Of a DNA stretch of 22,450 nucleotides, positions 1 through 7,417 are shown in pieces. Every line of letters begins with the position of its first letter. The stretch's first letter is position 1. The stretch is taken from NCBI GenBank assembly GCA_026990385.1, contig JALXDL010000044.1, positions 1-22,450 of the forward strand, in the 5' to 3' direction. The position numbers were made by a program, and so were the translations under genes. Origin of the DNA: DRKI01 sp011051875. Its GTDB lineage: Bacteria > Desulfobacterota > Desulfobulbia > Desulfobulbales > Desulfobulbaceae. Below the pieces are notes generated by a model. That model did no database searches. It was not told the DNA's origin and worked only from the letters and a program-made list of their open reading frames with translations.

Positions 1-145
1 ATGCAATCGATTCGGAAATCGGAAGAAAAGTGGTCGGCCCCAGGATGCGGACCTCCCCTGGCGCAGAACAACCGTGCACCGGGGCGCCATCAACCCGGCA
101 TCATCTCCAAGTTGCAAACGGTTACCCCCTGACAACGGGCAGGAG
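1..145. other. window edge, no supported gene
   Basis: This stretch lies downstream of the 3D-domain lipoprotein gene. An open frame begins at base 1 and stops at 130-132 on the plus strand, giving 43 codons. It has no visible ribosome binding site or recognisable motif and could be chance. Nothing else is seen here. Confidence 0.4.
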
Positions 146-673
146 TCATGGATACTCGATCTCCACCCGCACCCGCCGCCGGCCCCAGCGCAGGGCCTCG
201 TCGTGGGACTCGAAGTAGAGATCGATACGGCCAGGCCCCCGGATGGCGGCGCCCCGGTCCTCGACCCGGCCCCAGCCGTAGCCGGGAACGTACATCCGGG
301 TGCCGAAGGGATAGTATTTCGTATCCGCGGCAATGGTGCCGTCGCGCGACGGCCAGAGCCACGGAAAAATGACCCGGAACGGTATCATCCAGGGATGAAC
401 CAGGCTGTCGGCGGAAAAGAGGCCCGGCTGCGGCGTCCCGGGTTCGGACCCCGAGGCGGTCCTGCCACTGTAGGGTTTTCCCCTGCCGGGGCCGGCGGAG
501 ACGTAACGGTTCCAGAAATCGAGCTTGAGGTACTTCCAGCTCCCGCGCTCCCAGGAGCAGCACCGGCCGCAACCACAGTAGGCGGTGGTCTCCATGACCC
601 GGGACCGGTGCCGGGCGCAGCCGGAGCACAGGAGCAGGCAGCAGAAGAGGATGAGACAGCCGTACGTCCTCAT
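146..673 (-). CDS. 3D-domain (MltA-like) putative lipoprotein
   Basis: The 175-residue product starts with a hydrophobic stretch ending in LLLCSGC, a lipobox-like sequence in which Cys19 would be lipidated. The -3 residue is Cys rather than the usual Leu, so lipidation is not certain. A cysteine cluster AYCGCGRCC follows at about residues 32-40. The C-terminal half matches the 3D domain, a double-psi beta-barrel shared with the MltA lytic transglycosylase: GTIAAD, then PFGTRMYVPGYGWG, then VEDRGAA, then RIDLYF and a final EALRWGRR. The three aspartates that name the domain are all present. The family is generally linked to cell-wall cleavage or binding, but no substrate can be read here. The gene lies 93 bp after ahcY, beyond a likely terminator, so it may be only partly co-transcribed. 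No strong Shine-Dalgarno sequence is visible before its ATG. Confidence 0.8.
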   Translation of the reverse strand: MRTYGCLILFCCLLLCSGCARHRSRVMETTAYCGCGRCCSWERGSWKYLKLDFWNRYVSAGPGRGKPYSGRTASGSEPGTPQPGLFSADSLVHPWMIPFRVIFPWLWPSRDGTIAADTKYYPFGTRMYVPGYGWGRVEDRGAAIRGPGRIDLYFESHDEALRWGRRRVRVEIEYP

Positions 674-715
674 GGGTGTACCGGTGAGACCGCCGGACGG
701 GCCGGAAAAATGGTG

Positions 716-748
716 AAAAAGGGCGGCGCAACCGGCGGATGCCCGCCC
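716..748 (-). terminator. probable rho-independent terminator of the ahcY operon
   Basis: On the minus strand GGGCGG (748-743) can pair with CCGCCC (726-721), directly followed by five Ts (720-716) and, after CACCA, five more. An alternative shorter stem GGCGG/CCGCC exists within the same segment. It starts about 20 bases after the ahcY stop codon, which is the expected place for the end of the ilvC-metK-ahcY transcript. The U tract is short, so termination may be partial. Confidence 0.55.
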
Positions 749-766
749 CTGCCAGCCATGAAAAGC

Positions 767-2053
767 TCAGTAGCGGTAGTAATCGGGCTTGTAGGGCCCG
801 TCCACATCCACGCCGATGTACTCCGCCTGCTCCGGGGTCAGCGTGGTCAGGTGGGCACCGATCTTCTTCAGGTGCAGGCGGGCCACCTTTTCGTCCAGCT
901 TCTTGGGCAGGAAATAGACCTTGTTTTCGTACTTGCCCGGGTTCTGCCACAGCTCGATCTGGGCCAGGACCTGGTTGGTGAACGAGTTGCTCATCACGAA
1001 ACTGGGATGCCCGGTGGCGCAGCCCAGGTTGACCAGCCTGCCCTCGGCCAGGACGATGATCCGCTTGCCGTCGGGGAAGATCACGTGATCCACCTGCGGC
1101 TTGATGTTCTCCCAGGGAAGATCGCGGATGCCGGCGATATCGATCTCGGAGTCGAAATGACCGATATTGCAGACAATGGCCTGGTCCTTCATCAGGTCCA
1201 TGTGAGCGCGGGTAATCACCTTGAGGTTGCCGGTTGCGGTGACAAAGATATCGCCCACCGGCGCCGCCTCTTCCATGGTCACCACCCGGTAGCCCTCCAT
1301 GGCTGCCTGCAGGGCGCAGATGGGATCGACCTCGGTGATCAGCACCGTGGCGCCCATGCCGCGCAGGGCCTGGGCGCAGCCCTTGCCCACGTCGCCATAG
1401 CCCACCACCACGCAGATCTTGCCGGCGATCATCACGTCGGTTGCCCGCTTGATGCCGTCGATGAGCGACTCGCGGCAACCGTAGAGGTTGTCGAACTTGG
1501 ACTTGGTCACCGAATCGTTGACATTGAAGGCCGGGGTGAGCAGGGTACCCTTGGCCGCCATCTCGTGCAGCCGGTGGACGCCGGTGGTGGTCTCCTCGGA
1601 GAGCCCGCGCACGTCCTTGAGCAGCTCGGGATACTTCTCGTGCATGACATGGGTCAGGTCGCCGCCGTCATCGAGCAGCATGTTGGGCCGCCAGCCGTCG
1701 GGCCCGAAGATGGTCTGGTCAATGCACCACCAGAACTCCTCCTCGGTCTCGCCCTTCCAGGCAAAGGTGGGGATACCGGCCGCGGCCATGGCGGCGGCGG
1801 CATGGTCCTGGGTGGAGAAGATGTTGCACGAGGACCAGCGCAGCTCGGCGCCGAGTTCGACCAGGGTCTCCATCAGGACAGCGGTCTGGATGGTCATGTG
1901 CAGACAACCGGCGATCCGCGCCCCGGCCAGGGGCTTCTCACCGGCATACTCCTCGCGCAGGGCCATGAGGCCGGGCATCTCGGTCTCGGCAATGGCGATC
2001 TCCTTGCGGCCCCAATCGGCCAGGCTCATATCAGCTACCTTGTAATCCGTCAT
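767..2053 (-). CDS. ahcY: adenosylhomocysteinase (S-adenosyl-L-homocysteine hydrolase)
   Basis: This enzyme splits S-adenosylhomocysteine into adenosine and homocysteine, removing the inhibitory product of SAM-dependent methylation. The 428-residue protein has the family signature segments AGCLHMTIQTAVLMETL (residues 48-64) and SCNIFSTQDHAAAA (75-88). The NAD-binding motif GYGDVGKG lies at about 218-225, and the C-terminus PDYYRY is highly typical. NAD is a tightly bound catalytic cofactor in this family. The ATG at 2053 (MTDYKVADM) is chosen over an upstream in-frame start because similarity begins there and a purine-rich GAGAGAAG sits about five bases before it. It is the last gene of the run with metK and the homocysteine methyltransferase fusion, which fits recycling of homocysteine to methionine. 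The gap to metK is 62 bp. Confidence 0.97.
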   Translation of the reverse strand: MTDYKVADMSLADWGRKEIAIAETEMPGLMALREEYAGEKPLAGARIAGCLHMTIQTAVLMETLVELGAELRWSSCNIFSTQDHAAAAMAAAGIPTFAWKGETEEEFWWCIDQTIFGPDGWRPNMLLDDGGDLTHVMHEKYPELLKDVRGLSEETTTGVHRLHEMAAKGTLLTPAFNVNDSVTKSKFDNLYGCRESLIDGIKRATDVMIAGKICVVVGYGDVGKGCAQALRGMGATVLITEVDPICALQAAMEGYRVVTMEEAAPVGDIFVTATGNLKVITRAHMDLMKDQAIVCNIGHFDSEIDIAGIRDLPWENIKPQVDHVIFPDGKRIIVLAEGRLVNLGCATGHPSFVMSNSFTNQVLAQIELWQNPGKYENKVYFLPKKLDEKVARLHLKKIGAHLTTLTPEQAEYIGVDVDGPYKPDYYRY

Positions 2054-2115
2054 GGTTTCTTCTCTCGTTCTGGTTAAAAAAAACACTGTCGCGCATGCTG
2101 CCGCGGTCCGGGACC

Positions 2116-3279
2116 TCAGATACCGGCAGCGCTCTTCAGCTCTTCCACCTTGTCGGTCCGTTCCCAGGTGAACTCGGGCCGTTCCCGGCCAAAGTGCCCG
2201 TAGGCCGCGGTCTTGTGGTATATGGGCCGCAGGAGGTCGAGCTGCTGGATAATGGCCTTGGGCCGGAGGTCAAAGACCTTTCTGATCACCTCGATGAGCT
2301 GGTCGTCGCTGATCACGGCGGTGCCGAAGGTCTTGACATTGATGGACACCGGCCTGGAGATGCCGATGGCATAGGCGACCTGGACCTCCACCTCCGAGGC
2401 CAGGCCGGCGGCAACGATGTTCTTTGCCACGTAGCGCCCCATGTAGGAGGAGGAGCGGTCTACCTTGGATGGATCCTTGCCCGAGAAGGCGCCGCCGCCA
2501 TGGGAGCCGCGGCCGCCATAGGAATCAACGATGATCTTGCGGCCGGTGACACCGCAATCGCCCACCGGCCCGCCGATCACGAACCGGCCCGTGGGATTGA
2601 TGTAATATTTCGTGTTCTCATCCAGCATGTCGGTGGGCAGGATCGGCCTGATGATCTCCTCCATGACCCCCTCCTTGATGTCCTTGTAGGCCACCTCCGG
2701 ACTGTGCTGGGTGGAGAGGACCACCGCCTCGATCCGTTTGGGTGTCCGGTCCTCGTACTCGATGGTCACCTGGCTCTTGGCATCGGGCCGCAGCCAGGGC
2801 AGCAGACCGATCTTGCGCACCTCGGCCTGCCGTTTGCATAACCGGTGGGCAAAGGTGATGGGCATGGGCATCAGGACCTCGGTCTCATCGCAGGCATAGC
2901 CGAACATCAGCCCCTGGTCACCGGCGCCCTGGTCCAGGTCCAGGCCCGATCCCTCGTTCACGCCCTGGGCGATGTCGGGCGACTGCTTGTCGATGGAGGT
3001 AAGCACGGCGCAGGACTGCCAGTCAAAGCCCATCTCCGAGGAGTTGTAGCCGATCTCGCGGATGGTCTGGCGGACGATGTCGGGCATATCCACCCAGGCC
3101 GTGGTGGTGATCTCGCCGGCGATCAGGGCCAGGCCGGTGGTGACCAGGCTCTCACAGGCCACGCGGGCAGCGGTATCCTGGGCCAGGATGGCATCGAGGA
3201 TGGCATCGGAGATCTGGTCGGCGACCTTGTCCGGGTGCCCTTCGGAAACAGATTCAGAGGTAAAGAGATGACTGCTCAT
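2116..3279 (-). CDS. metK: S-adenosylmethionine synthase
   Basis: The enzyme makes S-adenosylmethionine from ATP and methionine in the cytosol. The product is 387 residues, close to the usual bacterial length (384 in E. coli). It starts with the conserved HLFTSESVSEGHPDKVADQI and contains GAGDQGLMFGYA (methionine and ATP site) and the glycine-rich loop GGGAFSGKDPSKVDRS that binds triphosphate. The ATG at 3279 is preceded by AAGGAG (3295-3290) with ten bases between. It lies 59 bp after the homocysteine methyltransferase/MTHFR fusion gene and 62 bp before ahcY, so the three would be made together. No SAM or SAH riboswitch could be recognised in the short flanking gaps. Confidence 0.98.
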   Translation of the reverse strand: MSSHLFTSESVSEGHPDKVADQISDAILDAILAQDTAARVACESLVTTGLALIAGEITTTAWVDMPDIVRQTIREIGYNSSEMGFDWQSCAVLTSIDKQSPDIAQGVNEGSGLDLDQGAGDQGLMFGYACDETEVLMPMPITFAHRLCKRQAEVRKIGLLPWLRPDAKSQVTIEYEDRTPKRIEAVVLSTQHSPEVAYKDIKEGVMEEIIRPILPTDMLDENTKYYINPTGRFVIGGPVGDCGVTGRKIIVDSYGGRGSHGGGAFSGKDPSKVDRSSSYMGRYVAKNIVAAGLASEVEVQVAYAIGISRPVSINVKTFGTAVISDDQLIEVIRKVFDLRPKAIIQQLDLLRPIYHKTAAYGHFGRERPEFTWERTDKVEELKSAAGI

Positions 3280-3294
3280 GGTGCGGTTGCTCCT

Positions 3295-3308
3295 TGTTCA
3301 CAAGAACA
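3295..3308. repeat. short inverted repeat just upstream of the metK ribosome binding site
   Basis: TGTTC-ACAA-GAACA forms a perfect 5-bp stem with a 4-base loop. On the mRNA strand it directly adjoins AAGGAG of metK. It may be a small mRNA hairpin that affects translation start, a protein site, or chance. Confidence 0.35.
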
Positions 3309-3338
3309 TGTTTGTTGATTGCTGGTGATCCGGACCGG

Positions 3339-5258
3339 TCACCGGTCCGCGGCCTGCTGCTGTTCCGACGCTCCGGCATACCGGTCCGCCCGGCCGCTGC
3401 CCCGCCATCCCCCCTCCCTTGCCTGGATGACGAACTCAAGGACAATATTCCACTTGTTGAGGGGGCTGATCAGGTAGAGGCCATCGACAAAGTGGCCTAT
3501 ATCGGCGACAAGCTGCCGGGTGTGGTCGAGTGCCGCCTTGCGCTGATCCTCCATCTGGTCATATCCGGCCAGCTTCTTCCGCAGCCGGTCCGGCACCAGG
3601 ATGCCGGGGACCTCGTTGTGGAGAAACTCGGCATTCCTGGCCGAAATAAGGGGAAAGATCCCGGGAAAGACGAGGATGTCCAGGTGCGCCACCTGCTCCA
3701 TCATCTGCTCCACCACCCGGCGGGAGAAGAGGGGCTGGGTCATGGCGAAACGGGCGCCCAGGGCGGCTTTTTTCTCCAGGCGCCCGATCTGGACGCCCGG
3801 GCTGGCCGGCCTGAAGCTGAAGGCGGCACCGATGGAGAAGTTGGTTGCCTTCTTGATCGGGCGGCCGGCCAGGTTCACTCCCCGGTTCAGGCCGTCGAGC
3901 ATGGCGATCAGGCCGGGTGAGCGCAGGTCGAAAACGCCGGAGACACCGGGCTGGTCGGTGCCGCTGGCCGAATCGCCGCTGACCGCAAGCACGGCCTCGA
4001 TGCCCAGCAGGTGCGCCTCCATCATCCTGGACTGCAACCCCAGGGCGTTGAGGTCCCGGCCGGTCTGGTGGATGATGGTCTGGATCCCGGTCCGGTTCCT
4101 GATCAGGGTCGCCATGCCCAGGTTACCGGTCCGCAGGATGGCCAGGGGATTCTCGCCCAGGGAAATGGCATCCACACCGACGTCGGCGAGCCGTTCCGCT
4201 CCCTGGAGCACGGGCTCCACGTCGAGATGGGTGGGCGGATCCAGCTCGACGATGATCGGCAGCCGGCCGGGCTGCAGGCCGGAGAGGAAGCCACCGGGCC
4301 GGGAAGGTCCGGACTCCCTGGTCTCCCGTGTCGCGGCCGGCAGCACCTCGCCGCGGACCCGGACCGGCCTGATCCGGAGCACGGAACGGAACTCCTGGAC
4401 ATGGGCCGGCGTGGTGCCGCAGCAGCCGCCGATGAGATGGACCCCGAACTTGATCATCTCCCTGGCCCGGGCGGCCATGTAGGCCGGCTGGGCCGGGTAG
4501 ATCATACGGTGGCCCACCATCTCCGGCATGCCGGCATTGGGAAAGGCCGACAGCGGCACCCCGTCCCCGGCCAGGGACGACATGCGGCCGATGGCGGTCA
4601 CCATGGCGTCGATGCCGCGGCCGCAGTTGGTCCCCACCACCGCAGCCCCGGCATCACGCATCCTGATGCCGCAGCCGAGCGCATCGTCGCCGCGCACGGT
4701 CATGGCCCGGGCCGGGAAGACCATCTGGGCGATAATGGGCAGCTCCGGCGCCTCCTCGCGGGCCACCCCGATGGCCAGCAGGATCTCCTCCAGGTTGCGG
4801 AAGGTCTCGATGATCAGGAGATCCACCCCGCCCTCGGCCAGACCGATCACCTGCTCCCGGAAAGCATCCCGGATCTCCTCCGGCCCCACATCGTCTTCGT
4901 CCTGGGGAAAACCGACCCCGGAGGGCCCGATGGAGCCGGCGACATAGACCTGGTGCCCGGCTGCCTTGACCGCAATGGCGGCGCCGGCCCGGTTGATCTC
5001 CCGCACCCGGTCCTCGGCGCCGGCTTCGCGCAGCTTGAACCGGTTGGCGCCAAAGGTGTTGGTCTCGATGAGCTGGCTGCCGGCCCGGATGTATTCCTCG
5101 TGGGCACTGAAGATGATATCCGGCGCCTGCAGGTTGAGCAGATCCAGGTTGCGGCCGCGCTCCACACCCTTTTCAAAGAGATAGGAGCCCAGGGCACCGT
5201 CGGCCAGGACAACGTGGTTGCGGATATATTCCTGGAAGTCGGGTTTCATTGCGGTCAT
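3339..5258 (-). CDS. bifunctional homocysteine S-methyltransferase / methylenetetrahydrofolate reductase
   Basis: Two domains are fused in 639 residues. Residues 1 to about 300 match the homocysteine S-methyltransferase (Pfam S-methyl_trans, MetH N-terminal) barrel: DGALGSYLFEKG, ETNTFGAN, and the zinc-binding cysteines in TNCGRG (Cys212) and GGCCGTT (Cys279, Cys280). Residues from about 330 to 615 match the MTHFR (MetF) FAD barrel, with VELDPP, AVSGDSA and TQPLFS segments. The layout matches the B. subtilis YitJ type. It has no folate-binding pterin domain and no cobalamin domain, unlike full MetH. The likely role is remethylation of homocysteine with reduction of methylene-THF, but the methyl donor used by the first domain cannot be read from sequence. 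In-frame ATGs at 5258 and 5249 are both possible, and neither has a strong ribosome binding site. Gaps are 42 bp to ilvC and 59 bp to metK. Confidence 0.93.
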   Translation of the reverse strand: MTAMKPDFQEYIRNHVVLADGALGSYLFEKGVERGRNLDLLNLQAPDIIFSAHEEYIRAGSQLIETNTFGANRFKLREAGAEDRVREINRAGAAIAVKAAGHQVYVAGSIGPSGVGFPQDEDDVGPEEIRDAFREQVIGLAEGGVDLLIIETFRNLEEILLAIGVAREEAPELPIIAQMVFPARAMTVRGDDALGCGIRMRDAGAAVVGTNCGRGIDAMVTAIGRMSSLAGDGVPLSAFPNAGMPEMVGHRMIYPAQPAYMAARAREMIKFGVHLIGGCCGTTPAHVQEFRSVLRIRPVRVRGEVLPAATRETRESGPSRPGGFLSGLQPGRLPIIVELDPPTHLDVEPVLQGAERLADVGVDAISLGENPLAILRTGNLGMATLIRNRTGIQTIIHQTGRDLNALGLQSRMMEAHLLGIEAVLAVSGDSASGTDQPGVSGVFDLRSPGLIAMLDGLNRGVNLAGRPIKKATNFSIGAAFSFRPASPGVQIGRLEKKAALGARFAMTQPLFSRRVVEQMMEQVAHLDILVFPGIFPLISARNAEFLHNEVPGILVPDRLRKKLAGYDQMEDQRKAALDHTRQLVADIGHFVDGLYLISPLNKWNIVLEFVIQAREGGWRGSGRADRYAGASEQQQAADR

Positions 5259-5300
5259 GGGACGGCAGCCTGCCGGGAGTGCGGCCGGCCCGGAATCCCC

Positions 5301-6776
5301 CTACTCGGTAAGCGAGATATCGACCGAGGGACGCATGGTGGCCACGGTGGCCAGCACGTCGTGGATCTTGTGGCCGCGGAAGGCCCCGACCAGATCCTGG
5401 TTCGCCTCCTTGCCGCCGTCGAAATCGACAAAGGCCTGCTGCATGATGTTGTAGTCAAAACGCGGCGCCCACTTGCGCGAGCCGAGCCGGGCCGTGGTGG
5501 AGCAGTTGTCCACCATGTGGGCCACACCCTTGAAGTGCATGTAGGGGTTGAGGGAGTCGACCGCCTCGATCACCGACTCGTTGCAGACCTCGCTGTAGCA
5601 GTGGCCCTTTTCCAGCAGCAGGTCGATCTGGGCCATCATCACCGCACAGTAGAGACCGGCGGTCTCGGGATTGAGTTCAGGCTCACCGGAGCGCTCGGCC
5701 CGGACCTCCTCGCCGATGCGCCACATGCGGGTGCCGTCGATCCTGCCCATGGGATAGCGGTCGAACCGCTTACCGGCCATGACCACGGAACGGATCTCGT
5801 TGCCGCTGGAGACCTCGTCGTATATCTCGAGCAGGATCTCGAAGGCCGGATGGTAGGCGGCCGAATACATGCGCTCAAAGGTTTTTTTACCCTCGTCGTC
5901 GAGCCGGTTGTAGACCGCGATAATACCTTCGTGGGAGATGGTCCTGGAAAGCGGGCCGGTGATATTCTCCACCGTGGCGATGAAGGCCTCCTTTTCGCCC
6001 AGGCCCTTTTCCATGACCAGCCGCCGGTACATGGCCTCGGAGATGCCGTGCACCGCACCGAGCAGGATACCGCGCTCACCAAAGATGTCGGACCGGTACT
6101 CGTAGCCGAGCGTGGTCTTGAACACGTAGGGCGCGCCCAGGCCGATGGCCCAGCCCAGGGCCTGATCCGTGGCACGGCCGTCGATATCCTGCTCCACGGC
6201 AAAGGAACAGTTGATGCCGGCGCCGTTGATCTCCTTGCCCTGGACGTACAACCTGCGCACCGACGGCCCCATGCCCTTGGGGCAGACCCCGATCACGTTC
6301 ATGCCGGCGGGGAACTTCTCGCCCACGCTCTCGAGGTATCCCAGCAGGAAGCCGTGCGACAGCCCCAGGGTGGCGCCATCCTTCATGGAGGCGAAGATCT
6401 TCTGATAATTTTCCACCTGGGCCGCATCGGAGATCAGCAGGATCACCATGTCCGACTCGCCGATAACCGCATACATCTCGCCGAGCGTGCCACTCTCCTC
6501 GGTGAAACCGGCCTCGCGGGCGGAAGCCATGGAACCGCTGCCCTCGCGCAGTCCGACCTTGACCCGGATATCGGTCCCCTCCAGCGAATCACGGAGATTC
6601 TGGGCCTGGGCCGGTCCCTGGGAGCCCCAGCCGATGACGCCTATCTGGCGAATGCCCTCGAAGGCGGCAGGCAGCAGGGGGAACTTGTCCCGGCCACCGC
6701 GGACGATGGTCTCCTCGGTCTCGGCAAGGCGGATGGTTTCAGTATCGAAAACTTTCGAGGTGAATGTCGTGTCCAT
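5301..6776 (-). CDS. ilvC: ketol-acid reductoisomerase, plant-like long type
   Basis: This enzyme performs the isomerisation and NADPH-dependent reduction step of isoleucine and valine synthesis, using Mg2+. The 491-residue product has a Rossmann motif IGVIGWGSQGPAQAQNLRDS (45-64), CPKGMGPSVRRLYVQGKEIN (165-184), the metal-site helix SDIFGERGILLGAVHG (229-244) and NESVIEAVDSLNPYMH (399-414). From memory these blocks are close to identical to plant chloroplast KARI, including the ending RPSVDIS. E. coli IlvC and the short 330-residue bacterial form differ at all of them. The ATG at 6776 is chosen because an upstream extension is unlike the family and GGAGG lies 11 bases before this start. It leads the methyl-cycle genes by 42 bp. 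No ilvB or ilvN is adjacent. Confidence 0.95.
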   Translation of the reverse strand: MDTTFTSKVFDTETIRLAETEETIVRGGRDKFPLLPAAFEGIRQIGVIGWGSQGPAQAQNLRDSLEGTDIRVKVGLREGSGSMASAREAGFTEESGTLGEMYAVIGESDMVILLISDAAQVENYQKIFASMKDGATLGLSHGFLLGYLESVGEKFPAGMNVIGVCPKGMGPSVRRLYVQGKEINGAGINCSFAVEQDIDGRATDQALGWAIGLGAPYVFKTTLGYEYRSDIFGERGILLGAVHGISEAMYRRLVMEKGLGEKEAFIATVENITGPLSRTISHEGIIAVYNRLDDEGKKTFERMYSAAYHPAFEILLEIYDEVSSGNEIRSVVMAGKRFDRYPMGRIDGTRMWRIGEEVRAERSGEPELNPETAGLYCAVMMAQIDLLLEKGHCYSEVCNESVIEAVDSLNPYMHFKGVAHMVDNCSTTARLGSRKWAPRFDYNIMQQAFVDFDGGKEANQDLVGAFRGHKIHDVLATVATMRPSVDISLTE

Positions 6777-7189
6777 AATCAAGGATTCCTCCAGAAAAAC
6801 AATGGCAACATGGCCGGGAGCAGGTCCAGGGCCATACGAATGAATAACGATGTCTGCAATACCCGGTGATCTGATGGCCACACCGGAGAGCTAGGCTTGG
6901 GGCAGGCCCGGCACAGGCATCCTCAATCCCCAAAAAAACAACCAGGCTGAATTTTTTATAACTACAAAACCCCTCGAACAAATTCAACACAAATAGCATT
7001 ATTTTCGGGTTGAGGGAGAAAAAAGAGGGATCGGCAGGAGAGAAACGGCTGCCCGGGAACAGGGAAACAGGGCTTGCAGGAGCACCGGCCGCCATGGTAT
7101 TGACTGGCAGGAGATACGGCTTTTGCAGCGACATACTCCGTGTCCGCGGGCCGCATGGGAGACAAGGGGAACCGGAGGCAGGCCAGGCA
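6777..7189. other. 413-bp divergent intergenic region between ilvC and a small membrane protein gene
   Basis: The part from about 6930 to 7010 is clearly AT-rich compared with the surroundings and holds promoter-like sequences for both directions. The ilvC leader would be about 170 bases. It contains a possible 6-bp stem, TTGGGG (6897-6902) with CCCCAA (6928-6933), next to a run of seven As on the plus strand. No tRNA, T-box or leader peptide with clustered branched-chain codons and a terminator was found. Confidence 0.5.
6955..6981 (-). promoter_or_regulatory. candidate ilvC promoter
   Basis: On the minus strand TATAAA (6960-6955) follows TTGTTC (6981-6976) at a spacing of 15, shorter than the usual 17. 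A second possible -35, TTGAAT, is at 6987-6982. The AT-rich setting upstream of ilvC supports a promoter here, but the exact boxes are uncertain. Confidence 0.3.
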
Positions 7190-7417
7190 ATGAGATTTAT
7201 CCGACAGAGCTTCTACCTGGTACTGGGCCTGACCTTTCCCGGGTTCTGGATGCTGCACGCATCGGGCTTTGCAGCCGCCCTCTACCGGCCCGTCCAGCGG
7301 CTGATCCATGCCGACTCATCGACCTGGCCTTCCCTTCTGACCGCCCTGTTGCTCTATGGTGCCATAACGGCCATCTTCGAATGTCTCTGCCGGGTCATCC
7401 GGAACGCTCACCCCTGA
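7190..7417 (+). CDS. small two-helix membrane protein, unknown function
   Basis: The 75-residue product has two hydrophobic segments, residues 7-31 (from FYLVLGL to AAALY) and 48-70 (from SLLTALLLYG to CRVI). They are separated by a short polar loop, and a basic N-terminus MRFIRQ suggests the N-terminus is inside. The ATG at 7190 is chosen because GGAGG lies 11 bases upstream and the hydrophobic segment starts at once. A longer in-frame start at 7010 would add low-complexity polar residues. The gene converges on the FabL-type reductase gene, and the two coding ends overlap by 10 bp (7408-7417). I do not recognise the family. It could be a small hypothetical protein of restricted range. Confidence 0.6.
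   Translation: MRFIRQSFYLVLGLTFPGFWMLHASGFAAALYRPVQRLIHADSSTWPSLLTALLLYGAITAIFECLCRVIRNAHP

Noticed and set aside
74..2077. A 667-codon open frame on the plus strand opposite ahcY and the lipoprotein gene
   Set aside because: Antisense shadow of ahcY in GC-rich DNA, with no ribosome binding site or domain.
2076..2115. Terminator between metK and ahcY (run of eight As on the plus strand)
   Set aside because: There is a T tract on the minus strand, but no convincing stem precedes it. The only pairing, GGTCC/GGACC, leaves a one-base loop.
2054..3338. SAM or SAH riboswitch near metK or ahcY
   Set aside because: The gaps are only 59 and 62 bp, and I could not match conserved riboswitch cores in them. 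A covariance search could still test this.
4011..6869. A 952-codon open frame on the plus strand opposite ilvC and the methyltransferase fusion
   Set aside because: Same reason: antisense of well-identified genes, low-complexity composition and no recognisable motif.
6776..7134. A possible branched-chain leader peptide before ilvC (MLFVLNLF..., SLVVFLG...)
   Set aside because: The frame does not stop before ilvC and has no linked terminator/antiterminator. The hydrophobic codons follow from T-rich DNA.
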